A stretch of DNA of 50,542 bases from Actinomycetota bacterium (GCA_026393455.1 JAPLAE010000093.1:1-50542); one strand, 5' to 3'; positions 32,829 through 42,135 are shown, numbered from the stretch's first letter. The notes: generated from the sequence alone by a model not told the origin. Program-made: numbers and translations.

Positions 32829-34160
32829 TTAGAACGGATCGATTGCCGCTTCGGATGCTTCGGCCTCGGCGATATGAAGTGCGTCTTCTGCGCCAAATTC
32901 GTGATCAACCGCGTCCATGGTGCCCAAACGATTAAATCCGAAACGAAGAATTACAAAGACCGTCAGGAACAGTGTGCCGGCGCCAGCCACTGTCCACTGC
33001 ACGCCGATGATGTCAACCAGCCAACCCTGAATCAGCGCTCCGAGCGGAATCGCAGCGGTAAGCACCATGAGATACAAGGCCATCGTGCGGCCGCGCATCT
33101 CCTCTTTCACCTGCAATTGCACCGTGGTGTTGAGGCTCGCAGTGATACCCAGATAACCGGCGCCCGCAACAAGAAGTGCTGCGGCGCCGACGATAGCGAT
33201 CGGCGCTGCACCGAGCACCACAAGTGCAAAGCCGTAGGCAACCATTGCAACAGTGAGCACACGGCTTCGCGACGCACGACCCCCGCGGCCGGCGACGATG
33301 GGGGCAACGATGATTGCCCCTGCCCCGAGACAACCCGCCAAGAGGCCGTAGGCCCCATCGCCAATTCCATACACCTTGGTGGAAAACACAACCAAGAGGT
33401 TGAACAGTGGTCCGCCGAGCATCCCAAGCGAGAACACCACGATCAGACAGGTCACGATGCCAGGCACCGTGCGTACATATCGCATTGCATCTCGCATCTC
33501 CGCAATTGGACGCGACTTTCCAACCTTGACTGCACGCACAAGCGGTGGCACCGAAATCACAAGTAACCCGGCAACCATCGCGAGGAATGAAACCGCGTTG
33601 ATAAAAAAACACCAACTGACACCCAACGTTGCGAGCACCACTCCGCCAAGCGCAGGACCAAACGCGCGCGCTGCGTTGAACTGAGCGGAATTCAGCGTGA
33701 CAGCATTCAGCAGGTGCTCTCGAGGAACGAGTTCGGTTACGAACGACTGCCACGATGCCACGGTGAATCCACCCGCAAACGCACCGAGCGTGAGTATGAC
33801 GAGGAAGAAACCAATATTTCGAACACCTTGAACCCATTCGAACCAAAGAACAAAGGTGATCGCCGCCTGGATGACGCCCCCAATGATCAAAACCTTGCGG
33901 CGGTCGAACCGATCGGCGACTGAACCGGCATACGGACCAGTAATAACCATCGGCGCATAACCAAGGAAGCCGGCGAATCCAAGCCATGCCCCGCTACCGG
34001 TAATTGTGTAAATCACATAAGGCACTGCGACCATCTGCAACCAAGAGCCGCTGCTCGAGAGCAACGACGCACACCACATCCATCGAAAGTTGCGGTAGCG
34101 AAAAGCAATAAACGCGCTGTCTTGTTTCGGGAGTTTGGGGGACGAGGTGAGGTCGCTCAC
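32829..34160 (-). CDS. MFS transporter (EntS/MFS_3-like)
   Basis: 443 residues with 12 predicted membrane segments. Near the N-terminus AFIAFRYRNFRWMWCASLLSSSGSWLQ and the MFS loop GSVADRFDRRKVLIIGG are characteristic of the EntS-type (MFS_3) exporters. The second half begins around a loop with AEMRDAMRYVRTVPG. Substrate unknown. The GTG at 34158-34160 overlaps the TGA of the upstream acetyltransferase gene as GTGA, so translation is likely coupled; the upstream frame adds six residues inside that gene. The stop is 18 bp from the convergent nuclease stop. Confidence 0.88.
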   Translation of the reverse strand: MSDLTSSPKLPKQDSAFIAFRYRNFRWMWCASLLSSSGSWLQMVAVPYVIYTITGSGAWLGFAGFLGYAPMVITGPYAGSVADRFDRRKVLIIGGVIQAAITFVLWFEWVQGVRNIGFFLVILTLGAFAGGFTVASWQSFVTELVPREHLLNAVTLNSAQFNAARAFGPALGGVVLATLGVSWCFFINAVSFLAMVAGLLVISVPPLVRAVKVGKSRPIAEMRDAMRYVRTVPGIVTCLIVVFSLGMLGGPLFNLLVVFSTKVYGIGDGAYGLLAGCLGAGAIIVAPIVAGRGGRASRSRVLTVAMVAYGFALVVLGAAPIAIVGAAALLVAGAGYLGITASLNTTVQLQVKEEMRGRTMALYLMVLTAAIPLGALIQGWLVDIIGVQWTVAGAGTLFLTVFVILRFGFNRLGTMDAVDHEFGAEDALHIAEAEASEAAIDPF

Positions 34161-34747
34161 GAAAGCCACGCGGCGCAAAGATCTGGACCACGTTCGACCC
34201 AGTCTTCAAAGGTCAATCCAAAGCGAATGTGATCTTCCCAATTCCCATCGATCTCAAGGAATCCCTTCGAAATACCTTCATCTCGAAGTTCGAGTTTTTG
34301 CACCACTCGGAGGCTCGCCTCATTTCGAGGAACGATCGCGATCTCAACCCGATGCAATCGAAGTTCATCGAAGCAGTACTGAGCCAACACGACTAAGGCC
34401 TCGGGGGTATAGCCCTTGCCTGCTTTTGCCTCATCGATCCAATACCCGATGCTGCCGCTTTGGAATGGGCCCCTCTGGACTGCTGACAAATTGATCTCAC
34501 CGGTGAACTCTCCATCGACAAAAATCCCAAAGCCGTAGGCCGAACCCAACTGACGCTCACGTTGGCGAGCGTTGCATCGAATCGAGAACGCGTCGCGGTC
34601 CTCGATGACGTCAGGAGCACCAACCGGTCGGGTTGGCTCCCATTTGGTCAGCCACTCGCTGTTTCGACGTCGAACTTCACGCCATGCGGGAAAATCTGTC
34701 ACTAAAAGAGGACGCAGCAGTACTCGTCGTCCGAACAGGGTGGTCAC
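34157..34747 (-). CDS. GNAT family N-acetyltransferase (RimJ-like)
   Basis: 196 residues. The N-terminal strand RVLLRPLLVTDFPAW is the RimJ/RimL-type start; the acetyl-CoA loop is AKAGKGYTPEALVVL, followed by LRLHRVEIAIVPRNEASLRVVQKL. Such enzymes acetylate protein N-termini, ribosomal proteins or small molecules; the substrate is not evident. The start GTG 34745-34747 lies 8 nt after a TAGGAT -10 box; in-frame sequence upstream is shadow of the ppx-side spacer. It is translationally coupled to the MFS transporter gene that follows. Confidence 0.85.
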   Translation of the reverse strand: MTTLFGRRVLLRPLLVTDFPAWREVRRRNSEWLTKWEPTRPVGAPDVIEDRDAFSIRCNARQRERQLGSAYGFGIFVDGEFTGEINLSAVQRGPFQSGSIGYWIDEAKAGKGYTPEALVVLAQYCFDELRLHRVEIAIVPRNEASLRVVQKLELRDEGISKGFLEIDGNWEDHIRFGLTFEDWVERGPDLCAAWLS

Positions 34748-34755
34748 AAGTGGCG

Positions 34756-34761
34756 ATCCTA
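34756..34761 (-). promoter_or_regulatory. Candidate -10 box (TAGGAT), GNAT-MFS pair
   Basis: TAGGAT on the minus strand lies 8 nt before the GTG at 34747, in the 70 bp gap after ppx. No ribosome site is present. Confidence 0.45.
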
Positions 34762-34817
34762 GCGACCGGTCGGTTGGAGCGATTCGATCAGCACCCGTCT
34801 CGGTCCGAGCAACCCGC

Positions 34818-35735
34818 CTACGACTCGGCCAACAGCGACATCGCCAATCCATCGAGGATGTCGGACTCAGAAACAAGACAATCGGAAAGACCAAGTCGCC
34901 TCATCGTCGCCACAAGCACGCATAAACCTCCCACGATTACATCGGCGCGCTGTTCTTCGAGCCCTGGGTTTTCCTTACGCTCCGCAATTGATTCGGTGGC
35001 AAGTGTCCGGAAGACGTCTTCGACGGCCGGTTTGGTGAGCACGAAATGGTGGATCTGTTCGCGGTCGTACTCGGCCAACCCGAGTTCAACCGACGCGGTA
35101 TTGCTCACGGTTCCGGCAAGTCCGACAAATGTGCGCGCCTCGCCCAAATTCGGGATCGCACGCAGCACGTCATCGAGATAAATCTCGATGACCGAAATTG
35201 CTTGCGAAAGTTCTTCGGCCGTTGGCGGATCATGGTGGAACCATGCCTCGGTAATCCGCACGCAGCCCATGTCCACCGAAATGGTTGATTCCGCTTCGGT
35301 GGTTCCGAACACAAACTCAGTGGACCCTCCGCCGATATCGCAGACCAAAAATGGTCCGAGTTCCGGGTCGAGGTCAGCAGTCGCTCCTTGGAACGAAAGG
35401 CGACCTTCCTCTTCGCCAGAAATCACTTCGGGCATGACACCAAGAATTTCATGTGCGGCTTGAAAGAACTCCTCGCGATTCGACGCGTCTCGCGACGCAG
35501 AGGTCGCAGCCATGCGAATTTTCGTGACTCCGTACTGATCGATGACTTCTCGGTACTCACGCAGCACATCGAGCGTGCGCTCAATTGCCGCTTCGTTGAG
35601 TCGGCCGGTGGCGTCGACGCCTTGGCCAAGTCGAGTAATTCGCATCAACCGTTCGATCTGGGTTCGTCCATCCGAAGTGATCAACAGACGGACCGAATTT
35701 GTTCCACAATCGATAGCTGCAACTGGTGTCGTCAT
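34818..35735 (-). CDS. ppx: Ppx/GppA exopolyphosphatase-like phosphatase
   Basis: 305 residues, the short actinobacterial form. Phosphate-binding motifs of the ASKHA fold are visible: AAIDCGTNSVRLLI (D9), CDIGGGSTEF (132-141), and GLAGTVSNTASVELGL. The catalytic-type glutamate is near 109 in ISGEEEGRLSF. Members hydrolyse polyphosphate or (p)ppGpp. It starts with ATGA overlap on the DUF501 stop and is the last gene of the eno-side block. The same gene order DUF501-ppx is found in Mycobacterium. Confidence 0.92.
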   Translation of the reverse strand: MTTPVAAIDCGTNSVRLLITSDGRTQIERLMRITRLGQGVDATGRLNEAAIERTLDVLREYREVIDQYGVTKIRMAATSASRDASNREEFFQAAHEILGVMPEVISGEEEGRLSFQGATADLDPELGPFLVCDIGGGSTEFVFGTTEAESTISVDMGCVRITEAWFHHDPPTAEELSQAISVIEIYLDDVLRAIPNLGEARTFVGLAGTVSNTASVELGLAEYDREQIHHFVLTKPAVEDVFRTLATESIAERKENPGLEEQRADVIVGGLCVLVATMRRLGLSDCLVSESDILDGLAMSLLAES

Positions 35736-36220
35736 CGGATCACTCGAATCGGCGCATCGATCGGGAGAAGATCGCGCTCAACGAGTCGATCGTTTGTCCA
35801 TTGCCCAACGGGGTCATCGCCACCGGCAAGCCAATAGGCGTAGTGGGCGTGGAGGCATTTGAGTCCTTCGCGGGTGCCTCCAACTCCCCCATAAGGAGCG
35901 GGACCAGTGTGATCAGCTGGCATCGCCCGATTGCGTTCAACTGCATATGCGGCGTGCGCGGCAGCAATGACCTCAGGGCCAAGCGCGGCTTCGGCTTCGC
36001 GCACTCCGCCGTCAGATTCAACTGTTCCAATTGCAGACCGCAGCGACGGATCGCAAAGCCAGTAAAGCGTCGGCATTGGCGTGCCATCGGGGAGAAGGGG
36101 CTCGTTCCGCAACACTGCCGGATCGCCGTCGCTGCGTCGAACAACGACTTCAAAATCTCCCATCGGGGCCCGTCCGAGCAGCTCGGCAATCCGGGCTCGC
36201 TCGTCGGCCACTGTGGTCAC
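35732..36220 (-). CDS. DUF501 protein
   Basis: 162 residues. The family features LPDGTPMPTLYWLCDP and KCLHAHYAYWLAGGDDPVG are present; the conserved Cys and His residues hint at metal binding but the function is unknown. In many actinobacteria DUF501 follows ftsB/divIC; here the preceding gene is coxG. The GTG start (36218-36220) overlaps the coxG TGA as GTGA, so translation is coupled to coxG. A second GTG three codons downstream is possible. Confidence 0.9.
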   Translation of the reverse strand: MTTVADERARIAELLGRAPMGDFEVVVRRSDGDPAVLRNEPLLPDGTPMPTLYWLCDPSLRSAIGTVESDGGVREAEAALGPEVIAAAHAAYAVERNRAMPADHTGPAPYGGVGGTREGLKCLHAHYAYWLAGGDDPVGQWTNDRLVERDLLPIDAPIRVIR

Positions 36221-36897
36221 TTCCGCCGACGTCGACGCACAAGTCCATACACAATCAATGCGCCGATGGCGACACCCAGAACAGGGACAGCGCGTTTCAG
36301 AACCGGCGAACCAGCCTGTAGGAGATCGATTGCTTCTGGTTCAGGTTGATCGATCTTGCGAATGGTTGGTGCTTCCTCGGCAACAGCAGAGGCAGCTGGC
36401 GCTGCAGCAGGAGCAGCCTCTGCAGCGGCATCAGCTGCGGGAGCAAGCACATCGTCGACGAGAACGGTTTGTTCGAGATTGTCAACGAACTGAGTGAGAA
36501 TCTTGGCACTCACGTCAGCCAGGACTCCGCGGCCGAACTGAGCGACCTTTCCGGTCACTGTGAGATCGGTGGTTACCGTGACGTGTGTTTTGTCACCCGC
36601 AGCTTCGAGCTGTGCGGTGATTGTGGCGCTGGCATTGCCCTGACCTCGAGTGTCACGGCCCGACGCGTCGAGAACTGCTTTGAAGTTGACGTCATCGCGC
36701 TCGATGAAGATGGCCTTGCCTTTGTACTGCGCTTGGATCGGACCAACCTTGACCTTGACAATGCCTCGGTACTCATTGCCTTCGATCTCTTGGAGTTGCG
36801 CGCCGGGCAGGCATGGCGCAATTCGCTCAACGTCGGTCAGCACCTTCCACGCCATTTCGATTGGCACACTTACATCGAAGGTGTTGATCAGTTCCAT
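36217..36897 (-). CDS. coxG: CoxG-like SRPBCC membrane-anchored protein
   Basis: 226 residues. The SRPBCC (CoxG) domain occupies about 1-150, with the signature VERIAPCLPGAQLQ and [17 protein letters not shown]. An Ala/Pro/Glu-rich linker follows, and a C-terminal hydrophobic helix (about 201-220) ends in RRRRRK, i.e. a tail anchor. By family knowledge CoxG recruits molybdo-hydroxylase complexes to the membrane. The ATG overlaps the end of the nucleotidyltransferase gene by 10 nt. The stop overlaps the DUF501 start. Confidence 0.9.
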   Translation of the reverse strand: MELINTFDVSVPIEMAWKVLTDVERIAPCLPGAQLQEIEGNEYRGIVKVKVGPIQAQYKGKAIFIERDDVNFKAVLDASGRDTRGQGNASATITAQLEAAGDKTHVTVTTDLTVTGKVAQFGRGVLADVSAKILTQFVDNLEQTVLVDDVLAPAADAAAEAAPAAAPAASAVAEEAPTIRKIDQPEPEAIDLLQAGSPVLKRAVPVLGVAIGALIVYGLVRRRRRK

Positions 36898-37475
36898 TGC
36901 TCGAGATCCTCCACGGTGTCGACGTCCGACGCGTCGCCCGGGCACGCTACCGCGGCGACGAGCTCAGGCCTCCCTCGCAACAGCGCTCGCGCACCCTCGT
37001 CGCCTTCGTTTGGAAGGTCATCCCAGACCTCCGCCCCAAGACGCACAGGATTTCCGCGCTGGCCTGCATAGGTGGCCACCACAATCGGTCGCTCGGTTTC
37101 CATGCGTGAAACCAACTGCCATGCCTCCGGCACCACGAATGGCTGATCGGCCAGACCCACGACTACTGCCTGGGCCCCAGCGTCTCGTGCTGCGGCGATT
37201 CCCGCCAACAAGGAACTCGCCTGTCCCGATGCCCAGAGAGGGTTGTCGACAATCACGACCCCCTCGGGCACGATCCCGTCCAGCGGCACCGCACCAGCCA
37301 CCACAAGGACCGAGGCGAAGCACCCGGCATCGAGGGCGGCCTGGACTGCGATCGCCACGAGGAACTTCCCGTTCAACTGCGCCAATTGCTTCGGCCCATC
37401 AACAAATCGAGAAGAGGATCCAGCGGCGAGGATCACGGCGATCTGGGGCTGAGGGGCATTCACCAGCACAGTCAA
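36888..37475 (-). CDS. MobA/MocA-like molybdenum-cofactor nucleotidyltransferase
   Basis: 195 residues. The nucleotide-binding loop LAAGSSSRF(x)DGPKQL and the [12 protein letters not shown] segment are those of MocA-type transferases, which attach CMP or GMP to molybdopterin for maturation of molybdo-hydroxylases. The start is uncertain: TTG at 37473-37475, or GTG two or four codons later (37469 and 37463). It is translated with coxG (10 nt overlap). It is divergent from coxS. Confidence 0.85.
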   Translation of the reverse strand: MTVLVNAPQPQIAVILAAGSSSRFVDGPKQLAQLNGKFLVAIAVQAALDAGCFASVLVVAGAVPLDGIVPEGVVIVDNPLWASGQASSLLAGIAAARDAGAQAVVVGLADQPFVVPEAWQLVSRMETERPIVVATYAGQRGNPVRLGAEVWDDLPNEGDEGARALLRGRPELVAAVACPGDASDVDTVEDLEQWN

Positions 37476-37525
37476 TCATCCGCCGAGCAGACAGTCACCA
37501 AGCAGAGCCTCTCGCTGACCTCGGC

Positions 37526-37531
37526 TAGTGT
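37526..37531 (+). promoter_or_regulatory. Candidate -10 box (TAGTGT), coxS-coxM
   Basis: TAGTGT in the divergent gap lies 49 nt before the coxS ATG; a GAGGGGGAAC ribosome site follows. No -35 was certain. Confidence 0.3.
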
Positions 37532-37580
37532 TTCACCCGTTCGCCGGTGCAGTTCCGGCAAGTTCGCACCGAGGGGGAAC

Positions 37581-38054
37581 ATGAAGATCACGGTGACCGT
37601 CAATGGCGTCGAACGCACAGGTGACGTCGAACCACGCACACTTCTTGTGCATTTCCTTCGAGATGAGCTCAACCTCACGGGCACCAACGTCGGATGCGAC
37701 ACGTCCTCATGCGGCGCGTGCACCATCCACGTGGAAGGCCAATCGGTGAAGTCGTGCACCATGCTCGCCGCTCAAGCCGATGGTCTCGATCTCACCACCA
37801 TCGAAGGACTCGCCAATGGCGACATCCTCCATCCGATGCAGCGCTGTTTCCAAGAGAACCATGGCCTGCAGTGCGGTTACTGCACTCCGGGCATGGTGAT
37901 GGCCGCGGTTTCGCTGCTTGACGAAAACCCGAACCCTTCCGAGACCGACGTACGCATCGGCCTCGAAGGAAATCTCTGTCGCTGCACCGGCTACCACAAC
38001 ATCGTGAAGTCCGTACTTGCCTGCGCCGCAGAATCGAATGGGGCAGCAAAGTGA
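37581..38054 (+). CDS. coxS: Small Fe-S subunit of Cox-like molybdo-hydroxylase
   Basis: 157 residues. Plant-type ferredoxin cluster: C39, C44, C47, C59; second [2Fe-2S] cluster: C98, C101, C133, C135 (CGYC and CRC). This is the small subunit of xanthine-dehydrogenase-type enzymes, passing electrons from Mo to FAD. The ATG at 37581 has a GAGGGGG ribosome site. The coxM start overlaps its stop as GTGA. Unlike usual M-S-L order, S and M are on the strand opposite to L. Confidence 0.93.
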   Translation: MKITVTVNGVERTGDVEPRTLLVHFLRDELNLTGTNVGCDTSSCGACTIHVEGQSVKSCTMLAAQADGLDLTTIEGLANGDILHPMQRCFQENHGLQCGYCTPGMVMAAVSLLDENPNPSETDVRIGLEGNLCRCTGYHNIVKSVLACAAESNGAAK

Positions 38055-38878
38055 TCCCCGCAGCCTTTGAATACGTGCGTGCCGATTCCGTCGATGCCGC
38101 CCTGAGCGCTCTCACCGAATACGGCGATGAAGCAAAACTGCTCGCTGGCGGACATTCGTTAATTCCGCTCATGAAGCTTCGTCTTGCAGCGCCTTCAGTT
38201 CTTGTCGATGTCGGCCGCCTCGATGACCTGCGCTACATCAACGATGCCGGGGACTACATCTCCATCGGTGCTCTCACCCGCCATCGCGACCTCGAGACCA
38301 GTTCGCTCCTGGCATCGGCGGCTCCGCTCCTTGCTCACGCTGCAGGCCATGTCGGTGATCCTCAGGTCCGCCATCGCGGAACCATTGGCGGCTCGTTGGC
38401 TCACGCTGATCCCGCTTCTGATCTTCCTGCGGTTGCGCTCGCCATGGGGGCCACGATCGTGGCGACTGGCCCCAACGGCACCCGAGAAATCGCAGCGTCA
38501 GAGTTCTATACAGGCTTTCTCGAATCGGCCCTTGCTCCCGATGAACTTCTCACCGAAATCCGCATCCCGAAGCTCGACACCCAGGGCTGGTCATTCCAGA
38601 AGTTCAATCGACGTGCTCAGGACTGGGCGATTGTTGGCGTGGCCACTGTTCGTGCCAATGGCTCCACCGGCGTTGGACTCGTGAATATGGGATCGACTCC
38701 CCTTCTGGCCTCGGCCGTGATGGACGCAGTGAAGTCCGGGGCCAATGCCGCCGATGCTGCTGCCCTCGCCAACGAAGGCACCGAAGCGCAGAGCGACATC
38801 AATGCGTCATCGGAGTACCGCGAACATCTCGTACGCGTCTTGGTGCGTCGTTCGCTCGAAGAATCTGGGCTTTCCTAA
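38051..38878 (+). CDS. coxM: FAD-binding medium subunit of Cox-like molybdo-hydroxylase
   Basis: 275 residues of the FAD-binding domain of molybdo-hydroxylases. Nucleotide motifs [15 protein letters not shown] (32-46) and [16 protein letters not shown] fit CoxM. It starts with GTG overlapping the coxS TGA. It is converging on the XdhC gene, 29 bp away. Confidence 0.93.
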   Translation: MIPAAFEYVRADSVDAALSALTEYGDEAKLLAGGHSLIPLMKLRLAAPSVLVDVGRLDDLRYINDAGDYISIGALTRHRDLETSSLLASAAPLLAHAAGHVGDPQVRHRGTIGGSLAHADPASDLPAVALAMGATIVATGPNGTREIAASEFYTGFLESALAPDELLTEIRIPKLDTQGWSFQKFNRRAQDWAIVGVATVRANGSTGVGLVNMGSTPLLASAVMDAVKSGANAADAAALANEGTEAQSDINASSEYREHLVRVLVRRSLEESGLS

Positions 38879-38907
38879 CGTCATCGACCGCCTCACGGCG
38901 ATCGCAG

Positions 38908-39705
38908 TTAGTGAATCGAGCCAGTTGTATCGCTGAGCGAAGAACTCACGCGTCCGGTGCGAGCCGCAATCACCTCAGCGCAAATGGCAATCGCCGTTTC
39001 TTCTGGCGTTCGCCCACCAAGGTCGAGGCCGATGGGCGCATGCAGCCGAGCAGTGACCTGTTCCATATCAGCACCGGCCTGGGCAAGGCGCTCAAGGCGT
39101 TCCTCGCATGTACGGCGACTTCCCATAGCGCCGAGGTAACCCACATCGGTTGCTAAGGCCGCTTGAATAGCCGGTACATCGAACTTGTGGTCATGGGTGA
39201 GTACACACACTGCATCGCGCTGACCGAGACGATCACCAACTTTCTCAAGGTGTCGGTGAGGCCAGTCGACGACGACATCATCGGCATTCGGGAACCGTCG
39301 CTTCGTTGCAAAAACTTCGCGTGCATCGCAAACCGTGACTCGATACCCCATGACCTTTGCAATTTTCACCAGTGCGCCGGTGAAATCCACTGCTCCGAAA
39401 ATCAACATGTGCGGGGGCGGAGCAAATGATTCGATGAAAATCGACACTGCCGTTTCACGTGCCTCACCGTGCGGTCCGTAATGGCGAATACCCGACCGTC
39501 CACCCGCAAGTTCTCCGATTGTGTCGCGAAGAACAACGCGATCGAGATCAACATCGCCGAGTGTTCCTTGGGAATCGATTCCGTCGCCAACAATCAGTTT
39601 GGCGCCAAGGTTTTCGCCTTCGATGACCGTGGCCAACGCAACTGGTCGGTGATCATTGACCGCTTCGCGCCAAAGTTCGTAGATCGAGTCCGCCATTGCG
39701 TTCAC
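38908..39705 (-). CDS. XdhC/CoxF-type Mo-cofactor insertion/sulfuration protein
   Basis: 265 residues. N-terminal ~90 residues resemble the XdhC_CoxI domain (LATVIEGENLGAKLIVGDG), and the C-terminal Rossmann part (MLIFGAVDFTGALVKIA, AMGSRRTCEERLERL, IGLDLGGRTPEETAIAI) is XdhC_C. XdhC-family proteins bind and protect the Mo cofactor during insertion of a terminal sulfur. Start GTG 39705 overlaps the previous gene's TGA as GTGA; the ATG three codons on (39696) is the alternative. Confidence 0.85.
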   Translation of the reverse strand: MNAMADSIYELWREAVNDHRPVALATVIEGENLGAKLIVGDGIDSQGTLGDVDLDRVVLRDTIGELAGGRSGIRHYGPHGEARETAVSIFIESFAPPPHMLIFGAVDFTGALVKIAKVMGYRVTVCDAREVFATKRRFPNADDVVVDWPHRHLEKVGDRLGQRDAVCVLTHDHKFDVPAIQAALATDVGYLGAMGSRRTCEERLERLAQAGADMEQVTARLHAPIGLDLGGRTPEETAIAICAEVIAARTGRVSSSLSDTTGSIH

Positions 39706-40016
39706 CAGTCCAGCGGTTCGATGAACAGGTGAATGGTTCCGCCACAGGTGAGACCAACGGCAAAGGCCTCGTCATCGCTATAGCCGAAGGTGACAAGCCG
39801 ACGTTCGCCCGTCGCAAGAATGTCGAGCGCTTCTGAGACCACAGCGCCTTCAACACATCCACCAGAAACGGAACCAGCGACTTCGCCGGTCTCGGCCACC
39901 GCCATCGAGGCGCCGGGCAGACGAGGTCCCGAACCTTCGATATCGACAACGCGTGCAAGAGCCACCTTGTGACCAGAACGACGCCAGCGATCAATGTCGT
40001 CCATGATCTCTTTCAT
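39702..40016 (-). CDS. XdhC_CoxI-domain protein
   Basis: 104 residues that consist only of the XdhC_CoxI domain: VVDIEGSGPRLPGASMAV, VSGGCVEGAVV, and a C-terminal CGGTIHLFIEPL. It is the small partner of the 265-residue XdhC-like protein. The start ATG overlaps the coxE TGA by one base (TGATG). Confidence 0.85.
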   Translation of the reverse strand: MKEIMDDIDRWRRSGHKVALARVVDIEGSGPRLPGASMAVAETGEVAGSVSGGCVEGAVVSEALDILATGERRLVTFGYSDDEAFAVGLTCGGTIHLFIEPLDW

Positions 40017-41170
40017 CAGTTCACCTCCACGCGTTGTAGGACCGACATTGATCGTACGGGGCGAGCTCCGCCTCCAGCGACGACCGCCGACAGTCGGTCA
40101 AGAGCGTCGAGCGAATGACCTTCGATGAACTCGTCGATGAACGGCAATGCCGCCGCCATTCCGCGAGCGAGCGGGGCATACCCATCAGTGGCTTTCAACG
40201 GATTCACCCAGACGATTTTGTGAGCGACACGCGACAGACGCTCCATTTCTGACGCCAAAAGTTCAGGCTCTCCCCGATCCCAGCCGTCGGAAAGAATCAC
40301 GACGATGGCGCCCCGAGCCATTCCCTTTGTGCCCCATTCATCGTTGAAACGACCAATGCCTTCTCCGAGCCGAGTACCACCGGACCAATCTTCCACCGAG
40401 CCCGCTGCTCGTTGCATGGCCTTGTCTGGGTCTCGGGTGGAGAGTTCACGCGTGAGTCGAGTGAGGCGGGTGCCCAGAGCAAACGCTTCAACCTTTGCAC
40501 CGGCAGAGACTGCCGCGTGGGCGTAGCGAAGCAACGAACGGCTATAGCTCGCCATCGATCCGCTGATATCAGCGATGATCACGACACGGCGCGGTACCCG
40601 TGTGCGCTGCAAGGTTCGGAGTTGAAGAGGTTCTCCCCCGGTTCGCAGCGACTCGCGAATCGTGCGGCGGAGGTCGAGCGTTCCATAAGAACGACGCGAC
40701 GGTCGCCGCCGACGGGAGGCGCGCGTAACTGCTGAAATGCGCATAGTTGCAATCAACCGGTCGGCTTCAGCACGCTCGTCGTCGTTCAGCGACGCGAAGT
40801 CCGCGGAATGAAGAGTCTCGGTTCGACTAAAGCGCAACACTGCAACATCGTCCGTTTCGACATCTGCAGAATCTTTTTGCGCAGAATCGAGTGCTTCATC
40901 GTCAGCGATGATGGCTTGATCGCTCTTCGTGATCGGCGACTGTGAAAGTGCAATCTCTGTCCCCAGAATCCAATGACGGAAAACAAGGTCGTACAACTCG
41001 ATCTCGGCAGGTGAATGGGCCAGCGTTGCTCGACCCGCCCAGTACACCGATCGCACGTCATTGTTGACGAGCCCCACCGCTTCGACAAAGGAGATCACGC
41101 TGCCGATAGGAACAGCGAGGCCAGCAGTACGCAGCAGTGCAACAAGGTCAATAACGCCTTCGTCATTCAT
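40016..41170 (-). CDS. coxE: CoxE-like VWA-domain protein
   Basis: 384 residues. The von Willebrand factor A domain occupies the C-terminal half with the MIDAS motif DISGSM (201-206) and SDGWDRGEPELLASEM. The N-terminal half is helical with an Arg-rich stretch (RASRRRRPSRRSY). By family knowledge CoxE pairs with the MoxR ATPase CoxD to mature the Mo active site. It follows coxD by 9 nt and precedes the XdhC_CoxI gene with a one-base overlap. Confidence 0.9.
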   Translation of the reverse strand: MNDEGVIDLVALLRTAGLAVPIGSVISFVEAVGLVNNDVRSVYWAGRATLAHSPAEIELYDLVFRHWILGTEIALSQSPITKSDQAIIADDEALDSAQKDSADVETDDVAVLRFSRTETLHSADFASLNDDERAEADRLIATMRISAVTRASRRRRPSRRSYGTLDLRRTIRESLRTGGEPLQLRTLQRTRVPRRVVIIADISGSMASYSRSLLRYAHAAVSAGAKVEAFALGTRLTRLTRELSTRDPDKAMQRAAGSVEDWSGGTRLGEGIGRFNDEWGTKGMARGAIVVILSDGWDRGEPELLASEMERLSRVAHKIVWVNPLKATDGYAPLARGMAAALPFIDEFIEGHSLDALDRLSAVVAGGGARPVRSMSVLQRVEVN

Positions 41171-41179
41171 GGCACTGCG

Positions 41180-42091
41180 TCAGTTCTCGCGCTGAGCCGC
41201 ATCAACAAGTGCGCTAATTCCGTGTGCTCGAACTCGATCGGCATCCTCGCGATATTTCACGACCGCCCCAAGCGATGCGTCGACGGACGCAACATCGATT
41301 TCTGTATGCCCAAGAGCCGTAAGTGCCATCACCCAATCGATGGTTTCGGCTACGCCTGGCGGCTTAAACAAACCAATCGTTCGCAACTCAGCAACAAGAA
41401 GCGCCACCTGACGAGCAAGAACATGACTGGCTCCCGGCACGCGAGAACACACAATGGCGATCTCACGTTCGCTATCGGGATGTTCCACCCAATGGTAAAG
41501 ACAACGTCGCTTTAACGCATCGTGGACATCACGAGTTCGATTCGATGTGATGATCACGATCGGGGAAACCTTGGCGCGAAACGTGCCGAGTTCAGGAATC
41601 GTGACGGCGTTCTCGGCCAGCACTTCGAGAAGGAACGCTTCAAACTCATCATCGGCCCGATCGAGTTCGTCGATCAAAAGAACCGGAGCAACCTCGTGTC
41701 GATCAGAGATGGCATCGAGAAGTGGCCTGCGAATGAGAAAGCGTTCGCTGTAAAGCTCGTTTTCGACGGCAGCAACGTCGGAGCCAATCGTGCCGGCGGC
41801 TTCTGCGGCGCGAAGGTGAAGCAGCTGACGCGGATAATCCCATTCATAGAGCGCCTGCGCTGCGTCAAGACCCTCGTAACACTGCAGCCGGATCAACTCT
41901 CCACCGGTAAGGGCGCTCAGCGTCTTCGCCACTTCGGTCTTACCTACGCCGGGTTCACCTTCCAGCAACAGCGGTCGCTTCATAGAAAGCGCAAGAAAGA
42001 TGGCCGTAGCCAATCCTTCATCAGCCATGTAACCGTTGTCGGCTAATCCGACAACGACTTCCTGCACAGAAGTTGGGAGGGAGGAGCTCAC
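41180..42091 (-). CDS. coxD: CoxD-like MoxR AAA+ ATPase
   Basis: 303 residues. Walker A GEPGVGKT (45-52), Walker B LLIDELD (138-144), and sensor region ITSNRTRDVHDALKRRC are visible. MoxR ATPases remodel or mature metal enzymes; CoxD is needed for the Mo-Cu site of CO dehydrogenase. The start GTG 42089-42091 is 7 nt after a TAGCCT -10 box and lacks a ribosome site, so the coxD-coxE-xdhC operon likely begins here. The longer in-frame extension through 42151 overlaps pirin's end and looks non-coding. Confidence 0.9.
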   Translation of the reverse strand: MSSSLPTSVQEVVVGLADNGYMADEGLATAIFLALSMKRPLLLEGEPGVGKTEVAKTLSALTGGELIRLQCYEGLDAAQALYEWDYPRQLLHLRAAEAAGTIGSDVAAVENELYSERFLIRRPLLDAISDRHEVAPVLLIDELDRADDEFEAFLLEVLAENAVTIPELGTFRAKVSPIVIITSNRTRDVHDALKRRCLYHWVEHPDSEREIAIVCSRVPGASHVLARQVALLVAELRTIGLFKPPGVAETIDWVMALTALGHTEIDVASVDASLGAVVKYREDADRVRAHGISALVDAAQREN

Positions 42092-42098
42092 GGTGGAG

Positions 42099-42104
42099 AG
42101 GCTA
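42099..42104 (-). promoter_or_regulatory. Candidate -10 box (TAGCCT), coxD operon
   Basis: TAGCCT on the minus strand lies 7 nt before the coxD GTG, within the 44 bp gap after pirin. Confidence 0.45.
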
Positions 42105-42135
42105 CCGGTGAGTGGCTTCACCGATCGAAGCCGGG

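Noticed and set aside
36650-37528. 292-codon frame antisense to coxG and the nucleotidyltransferase
   Set aside because: Arg/Pro-rich shadow, no motif, no ribosome site.
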